Below are positions 1 to 11,494 of a stretch of DNA of 64,000 bases, one piece after another. The notes beneath the pieces are model-generated. The model was not told where the DNA came from. It worked only from the letters and a program-made list of their open reading frames with translations, and ran no database searches. The stretch is from Kalaharituber pfeilii. Its lineage: Eukaryota > Ascomycota > Pezizomycetes > Pezizales > Pezizaceae. The position numbers and the translations under genes were made by a program. The stretch lies in NCBI GenBank assembly GCA_015179045.1, contig WHUZ01000077.1:124001-188000 (forward strand), written 5' to 3'. Every line of letters begins with the position of its first letter. The stretch's first letter is position 1.

Positions 1-2253
1 AGGCGGAGGTTGTGAAACTGCTGCTGGACCGGGGGGCGGATATCAATGCTGTAGGTAGCGAGTATGGGACCGCACTGGGTGTGGCTGCATATAGCGGAGA
101 GGCGGAGGTTGTGAAGCTGCTGCTGGGCCGGGGGCTGATATCAATGCTGGATGTGGCGAGTATGGGACTGCACTAGGCGTGGCTGCATTCACAGGAAATG
201 CGGAGGTTGTGAAGCTGCTGCTGGACCGGGGAGCGGATGTCAACGTAGGTGGCACGTATAAAACTCCTCTGGGTGGGTACGCAACTGCCCTGGATGCAGC
301 AAAGTCCGGCAATGCCGAGTCAGGTCTGCAGGCGCTGCTGGCCGGCGCCATAGCGAATGTCAATCGCAACAATGAAGTGACACCCCTTTCCCTATTCCAT
401 ACGCCGGGTATTTTGCAACATCATCTCTTCGCCATGAAGTACAAGTCAAACGACTCAATACCTCACCACCCTTCCTCGCTAATGCACAATTACAGGGCAT
501 CATCCGCGCTGGAGGCATCCTTACCCCAGACCTTGCTGACGTTCCTTGTAGGGAACTCAGCACAGAAGTGCTCTTTTCCACCCTAACAGCTCTTGTCGGC
601 CTCCGCAGTGATTCCACTGAACGCCTTCGACGCTGGATCCAAAATGATATTCAGTACTTTGTTTCACAAAATTTTGACTTTGGTCTAGCATATGCCGCAG
701 CCCATGTCGGGTGGAAACACTTCAACGAACAGGCGTTTAATGTAGCGGTGCAAAGGGCGCAGTGGCTGAGAAAAGCGAAGGAAATTGACGAAGAGCGCAT
801 AAATGCAATCTACAGGGATGGCACTGGACAGCATCTTATCAAGTCACCATACTCCGTAATGCCACGCCGCATCTGGGACCTGAAGAGTAATCGGGTGGTA
901 GACTTTCGAATGTTGCATGCAGAAGTCAACTCCATTGAGGTTCCACATAAAGGCACTCGAAGGCCTACCTTCTGGGCAGTCTCGCACAGTTGGACTAGCG
1001 ACATGAGGACAGTAGAGACTTCTGTTAACCAATACCAGTGGCCTGTCCCACTTCCTAATGGCGTGGATATAGAGTCCTTACGGAAAGAGCTACTCACCCT
1101 GGGCGCAGACTACGTGTGGCTTGATGTTCTCTGTCTCCGACAGCAATCTGGCACCTCTACAGCCCAGACACGGACTCACAATAACGTTCCCCTCGACACA
1201 ATCAAGCATGATGAATGGAAGATAGATGTTCCTACTATTGGTAATATATACCGTGCAGCAGTGCAGACGGTGCGTTATTTCAATGGCCTTGGAAGACCTT
1301 TTAGCAAGGAAGGCTGGGATGATCCCCGTCACTGGCTACGGCGAGCTTGGACCTTGCAGGAGATCAGGACGGAAAACAGGACGTTCAATGGAGGAGTGCT
1401 ACGCGGCAATGGGCGTATCATCCTGAACACCAAGGGCACAATTGCTGGGAAGGTCACCACACTGAGGGGTGCCATTCGTCCTGTTTTGAAGCTTGCTACG
1501 GATGCAGGCAGCCCTGGCGGCTGCAAACTGTATGAACTCACGAGGGAAATGGCTAGTCGCTGTGCGACACAACCTACGGATAAAGTGGCTGGACTGTTCT
1601 ACCTCCTGCGCGCAACTCAGCTACCAACTTACGACGAGAATATAAACGACGAAACTGCCTGGAGACAATGTTTTCATGTGCTTCCATTCGGAAAAAAGAT
1701 TGAGATCCTGTTCGACTTTCCTTACCGGGGGACAGAACAGCAATGGTTCCCGACCTGGAAGCAAGTAATGGAATGGCCAGAACGTGACCAGGACTACGAG
1801 CACACTCCAACAGAGTGGCCTCAAAATCGCAGAATCCCAGAGTTGATTGAGCCTAAGAGAGACCTCGAACATATTTTTCTCTGTGAAGTCTGGGCAATTT
1901 CTCATGCTCTCGTTCATAAACCAAGTGAAGTAAATGAATATGAAGTTAAGATAGGGAGTGAGGTTTTCGGATTCTATTGCCCGTACCTGTCACAAGCGCC
2001 AATTGAAACGGATGATCGACAATTCACCCTTGCCATCCTCGACCCGGAGCAAACCTATAACAACTGGGTAGTATGCAAACAGCTTAATAGGGAAAATGGG
2101 CGATACAGGTCAGAGGATGAAGATGAGAGTACTATTGAACTCGAGGTTCTCAAAAAGGTTGGGGTTCTTAGAACAGATTCGAACAGTGACTTCTTGGTCC
2201 TAAGCGGAGATGGTGACTCCGTGATGAGAAAGATCAATGCCTTATTTGTGTGA
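1..2253 (+). pseudogene. Ankyrin-HET gene, copy 1, 5'-cut by the window edge and frameshifted
   Basis: This is a second copy of the ankyrin-HET gene at 25512-28040. The reading frame starts in the ankyrin repeats at base 3. It loses one base in a G run near 130-135 and another in a C run near 383-386, so the ankyrin part, the linker and the HET part lie in three different frames. The HET part (about 970-1390) still reads through: FWAVSHSW, YVWLDVLCLRQQ, IGNIYRAA and WLRRAWTLQE are all present. The frame is open to the TGA at 2251-2253. A continuous ORF from 568 needs a GTG start, which is not credible in a fungus. The gene is therefore probably inactive, although the HET frame has no stop. 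The upstream end is outside the window. Confidence 0.85.
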
Positions 2254-3121
2254 ATTTTTTTTTTTTTTTACAATGAAATTTTGTTCCCCAGAATAATGCA
2301 ATGAGAATGCTTTATCGTTATTCAATTTTATATCTCAACGATTTATTGACCCTTTGTTTGGTTCTGTTTTGTTTTCTTTTGTTCGTTTTTCGTTTCTTTA
2401 AGTATTTATTTCATTTCTTTCACCTGCAGAAGTGCGAAATTTCCGCTTTTATTCTATGATGGTATAGTGTTAGATTGGTGTGGCAAGATATGAGGAGAGC
2501 GTGTGGTTGGGAGTGGAAAAATCGATGATTCATGCAAGATTATGTTGGAGTGTAAATGTCCGGTAGTTAGGCAATGATTGACTCTGGGCAAGAGACCTGG
2601 GTCAAACGCGTAGTCAAAGGGGTTTGCGGGATAAATATTGATTGTGATTTTGCCTTTAATTTTTTTAGTATTTTCACTTACAGTGTAAAAGCGTGGGATT
2701 TTATGTTGTGGGGAAAATTATGCGATATATTTGCGACGGGAGTTATGTTGCTTAAGTATATAATACAATAATATTGTTAAAACATTGATAGTTATGAAGC
2801 GTTGGGATCTCTCTTGGCAAAATTTAATTGTTCGACTACTAGACAATGATATTGTGCTGTAGAGTACATGCAGTAACTACGTACTTGAAACGGCGGCTCT
2901 CCTCCCAGCCGTAGGCTGGTAGGCTGAAAGCACTTCCCGCAAACACAGGACGAAATACAAGAAATAAAGCAAGCCAATAGACATTCTCTGTGTCGCTGCT
3001 GCTGGAGGGATTCAGAATATGTTTTCTTCCACAGTCTCAATACCGTTTGTTGTGTATGCTTCCAGTAGTGGTTTGTCTAATGGCACGTACGCAAGAAGCT
3101 AACGTCGCTTACCGGGATTTC
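1..3121 (+). repeat. Direct segmental duplication, copy 1 (partner about 25787-28925)
   Basis: Gene body and about 870 bases of 3' flank match the partner in the same orientation, with scattered substitutions. Copy 1 keeps a 10-base stretch near 2953-2965 that is absent from the partner, and it lacks the partner's expanded TTTTG tract. Similarity ends at ...ACCGGGATTTC (3121 and 28925). Different retroelement or unique sequence follows on each side. The left edge lies outside the window. Confidence 0.9.
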
Positions 3122-3590
3122 TTATGGCCCGGAGACAGGCACCTGTGCAACTACCTACAAAACCATCCCCTGTAAAAGCACACAATAATACCATAACCTC
3201 GGTGATGCGGAGGAAACACAAAGCGAAAGCCCAATCCCACAAGAGAACAATCAAGCATGAATACCCAAATATCCCCCCAGAAAATCAAGCAGTCATGTCC
3301 ATCTCCTTCACCTCCCTCCCCTTCCCCTTTCTGTCCACCTTTGTGATTCTATCCCAGTCATACAGGCACGAGTGGTGCCATTTGCCTGATAACCGCACCT
3401 TCGCCGGTGTTTGACTATCTGATTCTACCTCCTCCTCTAGGTAGATGACAATCGAGCTAGTCTTCTTTCCCTCCCTCCTTTCTTTATTCACCAACCATCT
3501 TGCCGCGACAATCCTCCCCATCCACGGGTTCGCCTTTTCCATCCAATCGCAGATATCGGATATGTTAACACTATGGGCCATTGAGTGCTA
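3122..3590 (-). mobile_element. Non-autonomous LINE remnant: ORF1 fragment plus B-type 3'UTR
   Basis: Read on the minus strand, 3590-3285 encodes a piece of a Tad1-like LINE ORF1 (about 98 residues), with RIVAARWLVNKERREGKK followed by TSSIVIYLEEE. This pattern (RWL, GK, SS-V-YL) is typical of ORF1 of these LINEs. It is followed directly, without any ORF2, by a 3'UTR at 3270-3122 that matches 30113-30262. The last part of the 3'UTR (hairpin and poly-A) is missing because the segment stops at the duplication boundary 3121/3122. The ORF1-plus-tail layout resembles the element at 62107-62590. Confidence 0.6.
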
Positions 3591-4454
3591 ATACGGGAAA
3601 CTCGGTAGTGGGGAAGGGTGCCAAGCTACCCGCGTTACCGGTCTCCGTTGTTGCCACTACGGAACTGCTCCTGACCGAAGCCTTTTAATTCTTTTCACTC
3701 TCCCTACGGCGCTATAAGTCGCTTCTTGGCCTCTCTGCTCGGTGATGGCTGAACCCCGCAAGCAGGAGCAGTGGCACTGACTGCAAGAGCGGAGAAAGAG
3801 TTTTAGTGTTTGAACGTATGCATTACGTTAGCATATGGACGACTTCAACCAGGAAGTCTTCAAAATTAGTCTCATCAATTACAATCAGTACCTGTCTGGC
3901 TGGAGATACTACATTCAACCAAAATATTGCGGACACCTAGGACGTTGAGCACTGCCGGGTGACTCCAAAATGCCTTCTAAAATTCTGGAACTCCTTCGAT
4001 CGGCTTGAAATTAGATACGACACATCTAGATACATGTAGAAGCCTATTTTGAACTTTGGTTTACGGCAGAGATTTTTTGAAGGTGGGTTGATATTGGTGA
4101 CATTTCTGGTTGGAAACGACAGACACCTTAAGCTCTAATCTTTGGACAATTATTTTCTGGGTATTAGGGCCATTGTAGCAGATGATCCTGGTGATCTAGG
4201 TGATGTGCGCAAAGTGGAGCGGGGCCAGCACCCCGTTGGCGGAAGTGGTGTCCTTGTCTGAACAACTGTAGTGTCCAAAGTGCTATCAAAGAAGCGTCAA
4301 TATCAGGGACATCTGTGTAGAGAATACTTCTGATGACTCTGAAGATTTCTCACCTTGTTTGAGGATACGTAGGGATGGTTCCGCGCTGGAGAGGGTAATG
4401 GGTTTTGAGACTTTCCTGGCCTAGATTTTGGTTGCATTTTTAATAAAGCGCTAT
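3591..4454. other. No gene recognised
   Basis: No long open frame, RNA gene or element end could be supported here. The stretch reads as unique or very old decayed DNA. Confidence 0.5.
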
Positions 4455-4962
4455 GAGCGTGGGGCGCGCTGCACCTAATTCCACTACTCTACGCACTGGG
4501 TCCTCTGCTGGGAGGTTGCTGGGCAAAGGAGGAAGAGAAGGAAGTATCAGGTAGTTGAATGGAGAAGATTACTGAGCATGAGCAAGAGTTGTTTGATTGT
4601 ATAGCAAGTGCAGAAACCAATACTAGAAAGACATAACTGTAGAGAGGTGAAGGTAATAGAAAACGAGTATGAAGAGATGAATTTTTTTTTTTATATCATT
4701 GTTCGCGTGCTGAACAGATGAATAAACAGTGAATAGGAAGGATGAAAGATGAAGATGAAGATGAAAGACGAACAAGGTAGAAAGAATGCCTTTCTTATAC
4801 CAGTTAGTGCAGCATCACCATTCCTAAGCACTCCCATGCCCCTGGACTTACCCTCATCATGTAACCTAGCATTGCCTATTTTGCCATACGACCCTCGTGA
4901 CCTGTGGCGTCTGAGCCCAGCGTCATCGCGATAACAGTGTCTTAGGCACGGTGCCTATATGT
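4455..4962 (+). repeat. Dispersed repeat, inverted partner at about 52374-52866
   Basis: The sequence from AGCGTGGGGCGCGCTGC (4457) to about 4962 is the reverse complement of about 52866-52374, at roughly 85 percent similarity by eye. No coding frame or terminal repeats were found, so the repeat class is unknown. The two copies differ by a small retroinsertion at 4683-4711, which is present here and absent from the partner. Confidence 0.75.
4683..4711 (-). mobile_element. 29-bp retroinsertion carrying only half of an A-type 3' hairpin
   Basis: Poly-T followed by ATATCATTGTTCGCGTGC is the complement of the last bases of the A-type LINE tail. Target duplications GAAGAGATGAAT (4671-4682) and GAACAGATGAAT (4712-4723) flank it. 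The paralogous repeat at 52638-52652 has the empty site with one copy of the target. Confidence 0.85.
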
Positions 4963-4969
4963 TCTGGCC

Positions 4970-5085
4970 TACCGACGAACATTGCGGTTCGCGAACCGGC
5001 CAGGCCCATTCGCGAATAGGCCAATTCGTCGGTGGGCTGGCCGATTCGCGAATGGGCCAGCCCACCCGCGAACAATTTTCTTTAC
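4970..5085. repeat. Cluster of GC-rich palindromes built on TTCGCGAA
   Basis: GGTTCGCGAACC (4986-4997) and ATTCGCGAAT (5008-5017 and 5044-5053) are perfect palindromes. GGTGGGCTGGCC (5031-5042) pairs with GGCCAGCCCACC (5055-5066) around the third palindrome, giving a nearly perfect 36-bp palindrome. GGCCCATTCGCGAAT and its complement are repeated at 5003 and 5044. The role is unknown; it may be the end of a decayed DNA element. Confidence 0.8.
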
Positions 5086-5596
5086 AAGTACCACTAGGTA
5101 CCTCTGTATGCTGCTAGTAGCAAGTATAGAGAAACGTTCTGCTACCAAGGATAATTGATGAGCCAGTTATTGTGTGCTTGCACAGCTCCATTGCCACTGA
5201 CAGGTTGCAACTTGCAAGTTGCCACTTGAAAGTTGCTGTCGGTAAGGCTACTAATTTGACTCCCAAGTTGCCACTTCCTACCAACATGCTAGAGGATAAT
5301 AAAGACAACATAATTAAAAATTTGCTGCGCTTCTTCTAACACTGCTGTAGTAAAGAATATAGATTTGTTATCATAGCTAAATTATTACTAAAGAATAACT
5401 ATAAAAAAATTAGTAACTAGACTTCTAGTATTCTTCTTGCTCTAAGTGAAATTTTGGAGTCATCTTCTTAGGTAGAGATATCTGGATTCCTCCGCCGTTG
5501 CTAGTAATATCTTGTGGTAGTAACAAGGATTGCGTTGATGCCACGAATTAGAATTTTGGAGCACTTAATAGAATCCTTAAGCGCCAAGCATCCACT
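5086..5596. other. No gene recognised
   Basis: AT-leaning sequence with a few short imperfect repeats of GCAACTTGCAAGTTGC type (5200-5290). Nothing codes convincingly. Confidence 0.5.
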
Positions 5597-6001
5597 TTAG
5601 GCTCTATCCCACTCGTACTGGCTGGACTTCAGCCATTCCCTCCTAATCTCACTCTCGCTGGTGTTTAATCCTGCTCCGGGTATACTTTGCTCCTCTAGGT
5701 ATATCACAACTGAGTTGGTGACTTTCTCCTCCGTGCGACAACAACTTTTCCAGGACGAGTGCTTGGTCGTAACTCCACGACCAGACGCTCCCCCGAGACG
5801 CAGATTACACCAAAGCGAAGCCCAGGACCGCCTGGCACAGTATATCGACTTTGTTTGAAGGAATTCGAATTCGCAGAACCCTTCCCCCACGATAATCGTT
5901 TTTTCGACTTCGTGAGAGGAAATCTCAAAAAAAAAAACATCACGACCCGGGGGCCCTGCACCATTGGTGTCAGTGCACCCGGACCCTAGAATAACACTCA
6001 C
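5597..6001 (-). pseudogene. LINE ORF1-like fragment
   Basis: The minus-strand frame contains TEEKVTNSVVIYLEEQ followed by WLKSSQYEWDR. The same order of motifs is seen in the ORF1 fragments at 3285-3581 and 62342-62530. The N-terminal half of the frame has no recognisable features. No poly-T, hairpin or target duplication could be found on its left side, so its boundaries as an element are not defined. It is probably a decayed piece of a Tad1-like LINE ORF1, the nucleic-acid-binding protein of the retrotransposon. There is no evidence that it is expressed as a protein. Confidence 0.5.
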
Positions 6002-6386
6002 AAGAGGTGTGGGTACACAGGCGTCGAGCTAAACCCGTTTCGGATACCGATACCGATTGACGAGATCGGGTAATCGACAGAGCCACAAGGGAGACACGTC
6101 CCAAGGGGATTCAGCCAGTTAGATTGTAACAATCTAACCCGGACCCCTCGCCCCAGACCAGCTCCGGTCCTATACTGGCAACCAACATACTACTCGCCAG
6201 TACTCGTACACGTGCAGCTGACCCTGACACCCTTGCAATTCGCTGCACTCCTTCTAGCACTCCGATATGTATATATCCCTGCACCTGTGAGCACGCTTAA
6301 GCGACATGGCCGCCAGCATCCCGGTCATTGCTTAACAACCCGAACCGAAGAACATACCAGAACCTGCTAGAAGAACCTGGATCCCC
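6002..6386. other. No gene recognised
   Basis: No coding frame or element end was supported. Confidence 0.45.
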
Positions 6387-6472
6387 AGAACCCGCCGGAA
6401 AGCCGCAGAACCCACCGGAAAGCCGTAGAACCTGCCGGAAGCTATAGAACCTGCCGGAAAGCCATAGAATCT
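6387..6472. repeat. Minisatellite of about 20 bp, split by a retroinsertion
   Basis: Four units of the type AGAACCYGCCGGAAAGCCRY lie at 6387-6406, 6407-6426, 6427-6445 and 6446-6465. A fifth begins at 6466 and continues after the insertion at 6473-6653 (AGAATCTGCTGGAAA). Confidence 0.85.
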
Positions 6473-6653
6473 TGAAGGAAGGAAAGACGTCCCCCGCATC
6501 GACCCACCCACAACACCACAGAAGTCCGTGGGACTCACATGTAATGAGACAAGTAGTTAGTTTGTATTTTTTCCTTTAATAAAACCCTCGCCATAGCCCA
6601 TAGGGCGGCACGCGAGTAATGATATGAAAAAAAAAAAAAAAAAAAAAAAAAAA
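6473..6653 (+). mobile_element. 181-bp A-tailed retroinsertion
   Basis: The target duplication GCCATAGAATCT occurs at 6461-6472 and 6654-6665. The insert ends in the A-type hairpin (6587-6616, CTCGC...GCGAG) followed by TAATGATATG and about 27 A. The upstream 110 bases have no coding potential and look like a LINE 3'UTR. Confidence 0.9.
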
Positions 6654-6699
6654 GCCATAGAATCTGCTGGAAACAGGTATCGCCGAGCTTATTCTCGGG

Positions 6700-7060
6700 T
6701 ATTCCTGACGCTTCTACCTGCTTCCAGTCACTTCCCTGGCCATCCATGTACTTCCTGTCGTTTCCTTTGTTTTCCATATACTTCTAGTCGCTTCTCGGTT
6801 TTCCATGTACTTCGTTTGTTTGCTTGTTTGCTTGTTTGCTTGTTTGCTTGGATTTTCCACCGAGGGTTTTCTATAAAGAGGCCCTCCTCCCTCCTCCCTC
6901 TTGCTTCTCCACGCAACAACTTGTTTCCTACCCAAGTTGTGTATTTAGCTTTTAATACATCTACCTCTCGATATCTCATAGTTCCGACCGCCTCTGTCTC
7001 CACTGTGAAATCGCCTCGGCGCCCGCCGCCCACCCCGTACCCAGATCTTGTACCTTGACC
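6700..7060. repeat. Short tandem repeats, then a promoter-like LTR-type stretch
   Basis: Imperfect CCATGTACTTCCTGTCG-like units lie at about 6745-6810. They are followed by (TTTGCTTG)n at 6811-6850. Downstream CTATAAAGAGGCC (6870s) is TATA-like and is followed by pyrimidine-rich DNA, as in an LTR, but no paired end was found. Confidence 0.4.
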
Positions 7061-7391
7061 CGGACCCGTTCATCACAAACATCTGCTTCCTGCCGACTAG
7101 CCTTCTGCCTAGCAGTCTGATAAATGACTTTCTCACCATTTATCTTTTCCACTCTCTCATCCAATAGTGTAATACACCCTACTGACCTAAACATCTCAGA
7201 CTCCTTGTGAAGTTGTGTAGCAACCCAGTCTTTCTGCTATTCAACCATACTATCCTTTTCTACTGGAATAGGTACCCTAACTGAGTCCCCTACACCTTCT
7301 TGGCCAAGGTAGAGTATAGAACCTTTCCTATAAACATCTCCTCTGGATAGTGCCTTGCCTAAGTCTTCACATATCTCTCGATTATGCATAC
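7061..7391 (-). pseudogene. Old retroelement gag-like fragment, distal part
   Basis: The minus strand reads as a protein with a C-x2-(C)-x3-H-x4-C-like motif (CYWDGGMHNREIC, second Cys replaced), then EDLGKALSRGDVY and later EKINGEKVIYQ and RQKASRQEADVCDE. This resembles the zinc-knuckle segment of some fungal retroelement gag proteins, from general knowledge of the family. One in-frame TAG follows KDSMVE. The first part of the motif lies beyond the younger Gypsy element at 14831-14900. Removing that element and one target copy joins the two halves in frame. Confidence 0.5.
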
Positions 7392-7395
7392 CTCC

Positions 7396-7695
7396 TAAAA
7401 ACGGCGTAAACAGGGGTTGAGCGGCTCAAGGGACTATGGTAGGAAACACAGAAGAACACGGTAACACTGAGGCACAGGAATCACAGATCTGGCATTCGCT
7501 GAGGTTGTTGTTCTAGTTACAAAAAAAAAAGGAGCGGAAGGGCCTCTCAAAAAGTCCCCTTAGAACACTTAACTTCATGAAAGCGTCATATGCAAACGGG
7601 AATCCGTGTTTGTACCCATGCCGTTTGTAGTTTGCTCCATGCATACCCATTCATGCATTCCTCCGTTTATTCTATGCATCCATCCCTCTGTAACA
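7396..7695 (-). repeat. Gypsy 3' LTR
   Basis: 300 bp, direct repeat of 14527-14826. It differs by a GAA indel, a few bases around 7570 and two substitutions near the right end. That is a small difference for a coding region so broken. Confidence 0.92.
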
Positions 7696-7704
7696 CCCCC
7701 CTTC
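7696..7704 (-). promoter_or_regulatory. Polypurine tract
   Basis: GAAGGGGGG on the minus strand directly precedes the TGTTACAG start of the 3' LTR. This is the expected site for priming plus-strand DNA. Confidence 0.85.
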
Positions 7705-9753
7705 ATCAGGGATTCGGAGTTGTCGTCTCCGAAATCCCGTAACCAAACAAAAATCAGAAAATCAAAAAAAAAACTAAAAAATTAATTAAAAAAACTGCAA
7801 CTTTTCCATCAATCAAAATCACGAAGGATGAAAGGCTTAATTCGGTCGGTATGCCACCCTCGGTACTGGCTATGGTCAGGGGTCTCGAAATCGATTTTGC
7901 CTTTGGTAGAAATATGAGTGATTTTGGCTGGACCTCTCCATTTGTCGTCCCAAGGGCTACCAGGTTTTCCTCTTTTTGCATAGTTCTGGAACAGAATGAG
8001 GTCCCCAATATGATATTGATGTTTGCGTAAGCCAGCCTGGTATTTTTGCACCCTCTTCTCCCATTGCTTCAGCTGTCGAGAAGTAGTAAGGTGCCGAATT
8101 TCGTCCAGTTTCTCCTTGTGTAAATAACGATGCTGTCTGGGCCCTTCGCTTGGTTCTGCTGCTGGTAAGATTAAATTCTGAATCGCCGATCGAGGTTGAT
8201 ATCCATATAGGAGCTGAAATGGTGAGTAGCCAAGCGAGCCGATCTTTGAATTGAAGGAGAACATGGTTGGCTGGATCAATTCTTTCCATGCCTTTGGGTC
8301 CTGATTAGCGAGCTTTGCGATTGATGACCTAACTGACCGGATAGCTCTCTCAGCTTTGCCTTGAGTTTTCGCAGTTCCCGGACGTGCAAAGACCCATTTG
8401 ATGCCATGTTCCTTTGCAAACTCCGTAGCCTCATGGTTGTGGAAGTGCGAACCCCGGTCTGAATGGATGATGCGAGGGAAACCATGTCTTAAGAAGGTTT
8501 GTTGCAGTAGCCGGATAGTAGCTGCGCCATCAGCAATTCGACAGGTTAGTAGTTCTAGAAACCCTGTAAAGTTGTCAATCATAACAAGGATGTCTGCATG
8601 ACCTCCCACAGACTCGAAGGGACCAGCATAGTCTACTGTAATCATCTCAAAAGGCTCCGGCATTATGATCGGCCTTAGTGGTTCCACCGGAAAATCTATC
8701 AGATCTGCACATTTTTGACATCTCTCGCAGGATTTGCAGTATTGGCGACAGTCGCGCATCATTGTCGGCCAGGCATAGCCTGCCTGTAGGATTCTTCTGT
8801 AGGTGATCTCTGCCGCATAGTGCCCTGCACAGGTGTCATCATGGAATTTCTTCAGGATCAATTAAATTTGCCTCAAGTTCGGGACTGCTCTCCAAAGGCC
8901 ATCATATCCTTCCAACATCGATCTCCCAGTCTCGTCGATTCGGTATCTCCTTGCCATGTGTCTAATCCTAATCCTCTCACCTTGCGTCCATCCCTCTTCA
9001 AATCCTCCAGACAGCAGAAAAAAACGAAGACCACTCCTCCAATCATCCCATGTCACTTCTGACCGTTTCACTAGCTCTTCAACCATTCCCACGCCATGCC
9101 TTTCTTCCATTTTCAACCTTTCCTCTCGTTCCACTTGCTCAAGCAACTCCTGTGGGACCCGAGATAGAGAATCTGCAACAACTAAGGTCCTTCCTGGAAC
9201 GTGATGTACTGTAAAATCGAACTCTTGTAAGGCGAGGACCCATCTGTTGATCTTACTATTTGTTGATCTCATGTTGTATATATAGGTAAGGCACTGACAG
9301 TCGGTATAGAGAAATAATCGAATACCATATAGAAGGTGCCGGTTTTTGCTGACGAAGTAGTAAATTGCATAGGCCTCTCGCTCAGTCTGCGCCCACCGTT
9401 GCTGAGTTTCGTTTAATGCCTTCGAGAGAAAAGTGATTGGACGAGCTTCACGAAAAACGGTGGCTGGTGTAAGCTTCGTTCCCGGAAGGCTCAGTATTGG
9501 GGTGCTTGGTACCGGAACATTTGATGCCGGAATGCTTGACGCTGGAACGAGCTGTCCGATGACGCACGAAATCGCCCAGGGAGATGCATCAAATATCATG
9601 ATCACAGGGCGTGTAGGGTCATATGCCTGCAGTGTAATGTCCATTTGGATATCTACCACCAACTGCATCATCTTTCGTTGGTCTTCTTCAGACCAGTAAA
9701 AGGTGTAGTCCTTTGCAGTAAGTCTTCGTCCCATTCGCCCTTTCACCCCTGGA

Positions 9754-9793
9754 TTCTCCAGCTTGGCAATACCTTCTCCAGCTTGGCAATACC
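9754..9793. repeat. 20-bp tandem duplication that shifts the pol frame
   Basis: TTCTCCAGCTTGGCAATACC occurs twice in direct succession (9754-9773, 9774-9793). The 20 extra bases explain the frame change between RT and RNase H. Confidence 0.95.
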
Positions 9794-10459
9794 TTTCTTC
9801 CAGCCTCGTAGCTTTTCACTCATGAACTTTGTTTTATCCGAAAGGCTTGGAATGAACTTCGCCATCCACCGGATTGCAGCCAGGTTTCTTTCCACATCTT
9901 CAGGGCCAGTGACGGGCTTCCGGAATAAGGTTGAAAACTTGTCGACGAGCTCCGGAGACTTTGATAAGCCTTTTTTCGAAACAATATGGCCAAGCAGCTT
10001 TTGGGTCCTCATTAAAAGTGGCGACTTCCGCGGATTGATAGATGTGTTTGCTCTCCTATAGCATGGGAAAACGACGAATTCCAAAAGATCCAGTTGTGCA
10101 TCAATAGCGACTTCATCACTGTCATTCAAGTTCGCATTCCCACTCGCGGTATCAAGGTTGTCAAGATAAAACTGCAAATCCGGGCCTACAACATCACTAA
10201 ATACAATCTGCATGAAGGCTGAATAGGTCCCCGGGGCTCCTTGTAAGCCAAAAGGCATGTAGTGCCATACGTATGCGCCCAGTCCAGGTACAACAAAGGC
10301 AGTCAGATAAATCGATTCCTCCTCCATTGGTATGCAGAAGTATCCTGAGAAGCCATCCACCGCACTATAGACCCTTCTCCCCGCCAGGGTTTGAAGAACT
10401 TCCTCCAGGAATCTGAGTTGACCCACACCTTTTTCAGAGATTGAGTTCAGGTAGATATA

Positions 10460-10619
10460 TTTTTTTTTCTTATTTTTTTTTTTTATATCATTAATCGCTG
10501 GCCGCCCTACGGGCTATGGCGATGTGCCATGGATTTATAGAGAAAATAGTAACTAGAATCAGTCCCCCCCCTTCCCCTGAACGACCCTAAACGTAGCTAA
10601 AAGAAAATTAACGTCACTC
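10460..10619 (-). mobile_element. 160-bp A-tailed LINE 3' end inside Gypsy RT
   Basis: Target duplication TCAGGTAGATATA (10447-10459, 10620-10632). Poly-T, ATATCATT, then the hairpin in its ATCGC/GCGAT version. The rest matches the 3'UTR of the longer LINE copy at 39908-40065 almost base for base. Confidence 0.93.
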
Positions 10620-11494
10620 TCAGGTAGATATAGTTGATGCATAGGCGAAAGGGGTCTGCAGAGGTTGCTTCAGGTTTTGGTGCTAAGCGGATATTAGAGA
10701 GCATCTTCGCTTCAGTGATCTGAGAAATCAAGCCGGCTTCTTCCAGTTTCGCCAGGTACGCCATCAGCCATGTTCGCTCCTTATATGATAGTTTGTCCCG
10801 GATATGTTGAACTTTGAGTTTAGCATCCTCCTTCAGGACTATACGGTGCTTGATGATGTTTGTATGCCGCATCTCTAGGACGTTAGTTGCCACCCATGGC
10901 CTCATCTCCCGGAGGATTCTTTCCAATCTCGCCTTCTGCAGTTCTGACACTCCTGTCTAGTTCACCTTCCATTCAACATCATCAATCTTCAAGATCTGTA
11001 CTCCTCGCTCAAGGTCCAACTTCGAATCTGAGTCCTCAAAGGCATCCTCCTCAGTAGCAGTGAGTATTCTCGCAGAGTCCTCTGTTTTCCAGAATTCTGG
11101 TGTCCTATCCGTAATGAGCTGCAGAATTTTGTCATGTTGCATGTTCGGAATCGGCGGATTTCCCACGAAAATCGACTTCCGGCTCGGCTGCCTGTGTGGA
11201 ACTGAGTTCGCAAATGAGACCATGGTGGAGGTGTCCTCTTCATCTGATTCGACTCCGGAATGAGCTGGTTGGATATCCTCTTCAATCCATGCCACCGCGG
11301 CTCGTGCTACCTCTGCTCGGATAGGTGTCACTTCCAGCTTCTTCACAGTCAATAGGTTGTAATCTTGTCCAACGTTGAAGATTAGGCACTGCTTGCTGGG
11401 AATAGTTTCTGAGTGGGCCCATCTCTTCTCGCCCAGGTATTTACCTCCCGCAATAATAATTGGTGGTCCCTCTGCACCCGGAACTTCCAGATAA

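Noticed and set aside
568..2253. HET ORF beginning at 568 as an independent gene
   Set aside because: It would need a GTG start. Comparison with 25512-28040 shows it is the 3' part of a frameshifted longer gene.
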